From Meloidogyne chitwoodi (lineage: Eukaryota; Nematoda; Chromadorea; Rhabditida; Meloidogynidae): a stretch of 64,000 nucleotides of DNA. Positions 60,770-64,000 of this stretch are shown piece by piece; position 1 is the stretch's first letter, and each line of letters begins with the position of its first letter. A program made the position numbers and the translations under genes. Below the pieces are notes generated by a model. It was not told the origin of the DNA. It worked only from the letters and a program-made list of their open reading frames with translations, and did not search any database. The stretch is taken from assembly GCA_015183035.1 (NCBI GenBank), contig JACZZP010000001.1, positions 1,178,001 to 1,242,000 of the forward strand. The letters are read 5' to 3'.

Positions 60770-62684
60770 GTTGTACAACTTCTAATTAATTGATGTCCAG
60801 AACTAAAAGGAGAACTTGATGATGCAGCAATAGCACGTAAATCTCTCCTACAAATTGGTAAACGTCGTTCAGTTCCAGCCATTGAATTTCTATCAATTGG
60901 TATTTCAATTCTGCGGCAAAGATCTGCAATGTCCCGAAGAAGTTCAAGACGATTTGGATTACATAAAAAAAGCTAAAATTTTAATTAATTTTCATTCATA
61001 GGTATATATTAAATATTAGCAAAAAATATATATATTTATTTATTTTACTTGTAAAATATTATCATCAATCCCATCAGCATCTAAAAGTTCTTCTCCTTCA
61101 GATACACGCCAAGCTAAACGAATTTTACTAGTAGAATAAGTTTTTAATAAAATAGATGATTGATGTAAAAGAACTCCTTCATTATTTGGAAAATTAATTA
61201 AAGCAAAATAATTTTTATTATTTTCAAATCCTTCATTTTCTAATAATAAATTTTTATAAATTCCATTATTTAAACCATTATTTAATAATATTTTCTTAAA
61301 TAAATAATTTTTAAATAATTAAAAATAAATAAATAAATAATACATTATTTTCTTTTTGACAATTAGTAATATTTTCATTTAAAGCATTTAAAATATTTTG
61401 AATAGAAATTGCTTCCCATGTTATTCCTCCATTTGCCCAAGTAAAAAGATTTGTTAATGATTTTTTTCCAAGTTCATAAGAGCCACTTATAAAAGTAATT
61501 GCATTATGTCCTTTATAAAAACCTTTAATAAATACAAGAGGAGGGCAAATATCTGAACGAACAAATACCTATATATTTTAAAAATAAATTAATTTTTAAT
61601 TTATTTTTTTAAATTTAATTTTACAGTTTTTAATGTTTGCATAACAAAACTTTCAAGACCAGGTAAAATATCACGAGTCATTTCTGAATTTAAATATTCT
61701 ATTGAATATGAATGTTGTGAAAGAACTGAACAAATTAAAGTTTTATGTGAATCTATTGAACAAAATGTTCCTTTAAAAAATTAAAAAATAAATTTAAATT
61801 AAATTAAAAAAAAACCTATTAAACCAATTTTTGAAGATGCTATAGAAATAAATTCAAAACCATCCATTAAGCATTCCTCTATTAAATAATCAGTTTCTGA
61901 AGCAAAATTAGAAGAATGTGAACGTGTCTAAAATATTGACAATATTAAATAATATTTATTTATTTATTTACTTTAATCCAATTTTTTAATTCTCCATTAT
62001 TTCTTACAATAAATAATGTATGAAGACAATTTTGTTCAACACTAACAGGACGTAATAACATTGGATAATTACCTATTTGATTATTTGCATGAGAACTAAA
62101 TTATTTATTTTTTTTTAATATATTTATTTTAAATTTTAATACATCCATTCATCTGATTTTCCTTGAACTGAACCAAAAGAACAAAATCTAAAATTATTTT
62201 TAAAATAAATAAATTAAAATAATACTTTAAAGTTTGTAAACCATTTCTTTTACAAATTGATCTAATACTTTGTTTATGCATTAATTGATCAAATTTATCA
62301 ACAGTTAAACCTTCAATTCCTAATTCTTCTCTAATTTGTGCAATTTGTCTTTGTAAACAACGTTCAAATGTATAAATTACTCTTTTTATATTTTCAAGAG
62401 CAGAACATTGTTCTTTAACTTTTTGAAGAAGTGAAACAAAATTATAATCTTTAGAAGTAATTGGGCCATCTACATTATAAATTATATCTACTCTATAAAT
62501 ATTATTTAATATTATTTAAAAAAACAAACTAACTCATGTTCATTAATAAGTAAATTTGAAGGTCCAATAACAATTAAACGAATTCCTTTAGGTTTTTTTA
62601 TTCCATGAAAAGAAAGTTTATGACGCCATAAAACAATAATAAATGCTGCATAATAAGAAGAAGAAGAAGAAGAATTTAATGACA
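60770..62684 (-). CDS. ATP-grasp-like protein, unknown function
   Basis: ATG at 62684 (MSLNSSSSSSYYAAFIIVLW), stop TGA at 60772-60770, about nine exons. Suggestive ATP-grasp blocks, in order: GIKKPKGIRLIVIGPSNLLI, a helix-rich segment LEIERCLQRQIAQIREELG-like, LTVDKFDQLMHKQSIRSICK (the D-K-x-x-M helix), NYPMLLRPVS (the P-x-(V/L)-x-R/K-P strand), DYLIEECLMDGFEF (the E-E-x-x-x-G-x-E-F loop) and VFIKGFYKGHNAITFISG. A C-terminal region follows (FLCNPNRLELLRDIADLCRR). ATP-grasp enzymes join a carboxylate to an amine or thiol. The nearest animal analogue I can think of is carnosine-synthase-like, but identity is low and the substrate is unknown. Confidence 0.55.
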
Positions 62685-64000
62685 TTAAATAAAAGAATAA
62701 TAAATTTTTTATTTTTTAATTATTAAAAGAAATATTATTTTATTTTTTATTTTTAAGAATTAGCAGTCATTTATAATTAATTTAAATTAAAATAAATAAA
62801 TAAATAATTGTAAATATTTATTCTTTAAATAAAAATGAAATAATTAAATAAATCTTAGTTATTTACTAAAAAATAAAAAAAATTATTAAATTAATTATAT
62901 TTCAAAAAATAAACTTAAAAAACATATAATAAATTAAATTATTTATTTTTTATTTTAATAAATAAGAATTTATTTATAAAAATATTTATTTATTATATAA
63001 ATAAAATTATTATTTTATAATTATTAAAAAAAACTTTTTTAAATATATAAAAGTTTAAATTACCAAATTTAAGAAAAAAAAAATAAAAAAAAGCGGAAAC
63101 TAAAAAACTAGTTAAACAAGGCAGGCATTGGCACGAGAAATTAGTGGAAAAAATAAAAATAAAAAGCTAATGTATAATATAAAGAAGAAAAGAAAACCTT
63201 GAATATTTTTTAAAAACAAAAAATAATATAAAAATTTAAATAATTAATATAAATATATTTTATTAATCTGAGACAAAACTAAAAAATATTTTAAAAATTT
63301 ATATTTAATAATTCTACATTTTTCAATTAAAAATAAATATTTAATTATTTAATAAATTTTAAAATAAAATAATTGTTTTTTTAAAATTAATATGAAAATT
63401 GAAATAAAATAATAAAAATAATTGAGACATTTTATCACGCAAAATATTTCATTTATTTAAAAATAATAAATATAATATAATATTTATCTATTTTTTATTA
63501 AATAAATAAATAAATATATAACGAGAGGATTATTTTTTAAATATTAAAAAAAAAATATTTTAATAATAAAAAGAGGAATTTACTAATTTTTAATTAATAA
63601 TAAAATAAAAGTATTAAATAAAATATTTAAATATAATTTTATATTTGCAATAATTAAATAAATTGAAGATTAAAAATTAATTTTTTATTTTTAAAAAATG
63701 AATATTAAAAAAATAATAATATTAAAATAATAATTTTTTTTTAAAATTAATAAATATTTTTTAATAAAAAAATGTCAAAACTGCTTCTTTTTAAACATTT
63801 AATTTATTTTTTTAAATGTCAATTCTTATATATTTTTTAAATATTTACATTTTCTTTTTTTCTCTCTCATTAAACAAGTATTCAAAATATTTATTTCTCA
63901 ATTTACATAATAATTATGTAAAAGAGACATAAATATGTGATAAAAATGACTCTTATATAATAAGATTAAAAATTAATTTTATTTTATTCATTCAAAATAT
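62685..64000. other. AT-rich intergenic region at window end
   Basis: About 1.3 kb of A/T tracts with one less AT-rich stretch at 63090-63160. No gene, RNA or element recognised. Confidence 0.5.

Overview
The window is AT-rich nuclear DNA from a nematode. The evidence is compact protein-coding genes with many short introns (often 35-60 bp, GT...AG with a TTTCAG/TTTTAG-like acceptor), long A/T-only spacers, T/A-rich acceptors just before several start codons that would suit trans-splicing, and clear metazoan orthologues. Base composition, gene sizes and a RanBP9/10-type SPRY remnant resemble a plant-parasitic tylenchid such as Meloidogyne. That genus assignment is inference.

Layout. 1-509 (-): 5' part of a macroH2A-type macro-domain gene. 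510-3495: repeat-rich spacer with at least three short terminal-inverted-repeat (TIR) elements. 3496-4149 (+): small membrane/secreted protein. 5542-6317 (+): ODR-2/HOT-like Ly6 protein. 6541-9710 (-): secreted PAN-like + thrombospondin-1 repeat protein. 9934-10275 (-): broken SPRY gene. 10682-12922 (-): CCDC93 (Commander/CCC complex), preceded by a doubtful small ORF. 13431-15984 (+): NELF-A. 16210-17555: two TIR transposons. 17584-20052 (-): EDEM1-like ER mannosidase. 21848-24712 (+): TEAD factor. 25233-27839 (-): SLC49-type transporter. 28812-31216 (-): SoxB1 factor, followed upstream by about 11.4 kb without genes. 42646-44310 (-): ethanolamine kinase. 45536-47249 (-): Tra2-type splicing factor. 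47765-49425 (-): ZC3H15. 50100-54010 (-): COP1 E3 ligase. 54521-55233: GC-rich long-TIR element. 55314-56358 (+) and 56569-58545 (+): RRM gene and F-box/LRR gene, either operonic or one fused gene. 59277-60627 (+): secreted Tyr/Gly/His-rich protein. 60770-62684 (-): ATP-grasp-like protein. 62685-64000: AT-rich spacer.

Most genes are conserved housekeeping or developmental genes and do not form one pathway. I see no CRISPR array, bacterial operon or obvious new multi-gene system. The most notable points are: (i) NELF-A, COP1 and a macroH2A-type macro domain, which as far as I recall are missing from C. elegans; (ii) an apparent loss of a splice acceptor in NELF-A; (iii) a set of TIR elements with clear target-site duplications, three of them resembling Merlin (IS1595-type) transposons; (iv) a hairpin element inside an intron of the Tra2 splicing-factor gene.

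All gene models were spliced by eye from GT/AG signals and protein similarity recalled from memory. No database search was run.
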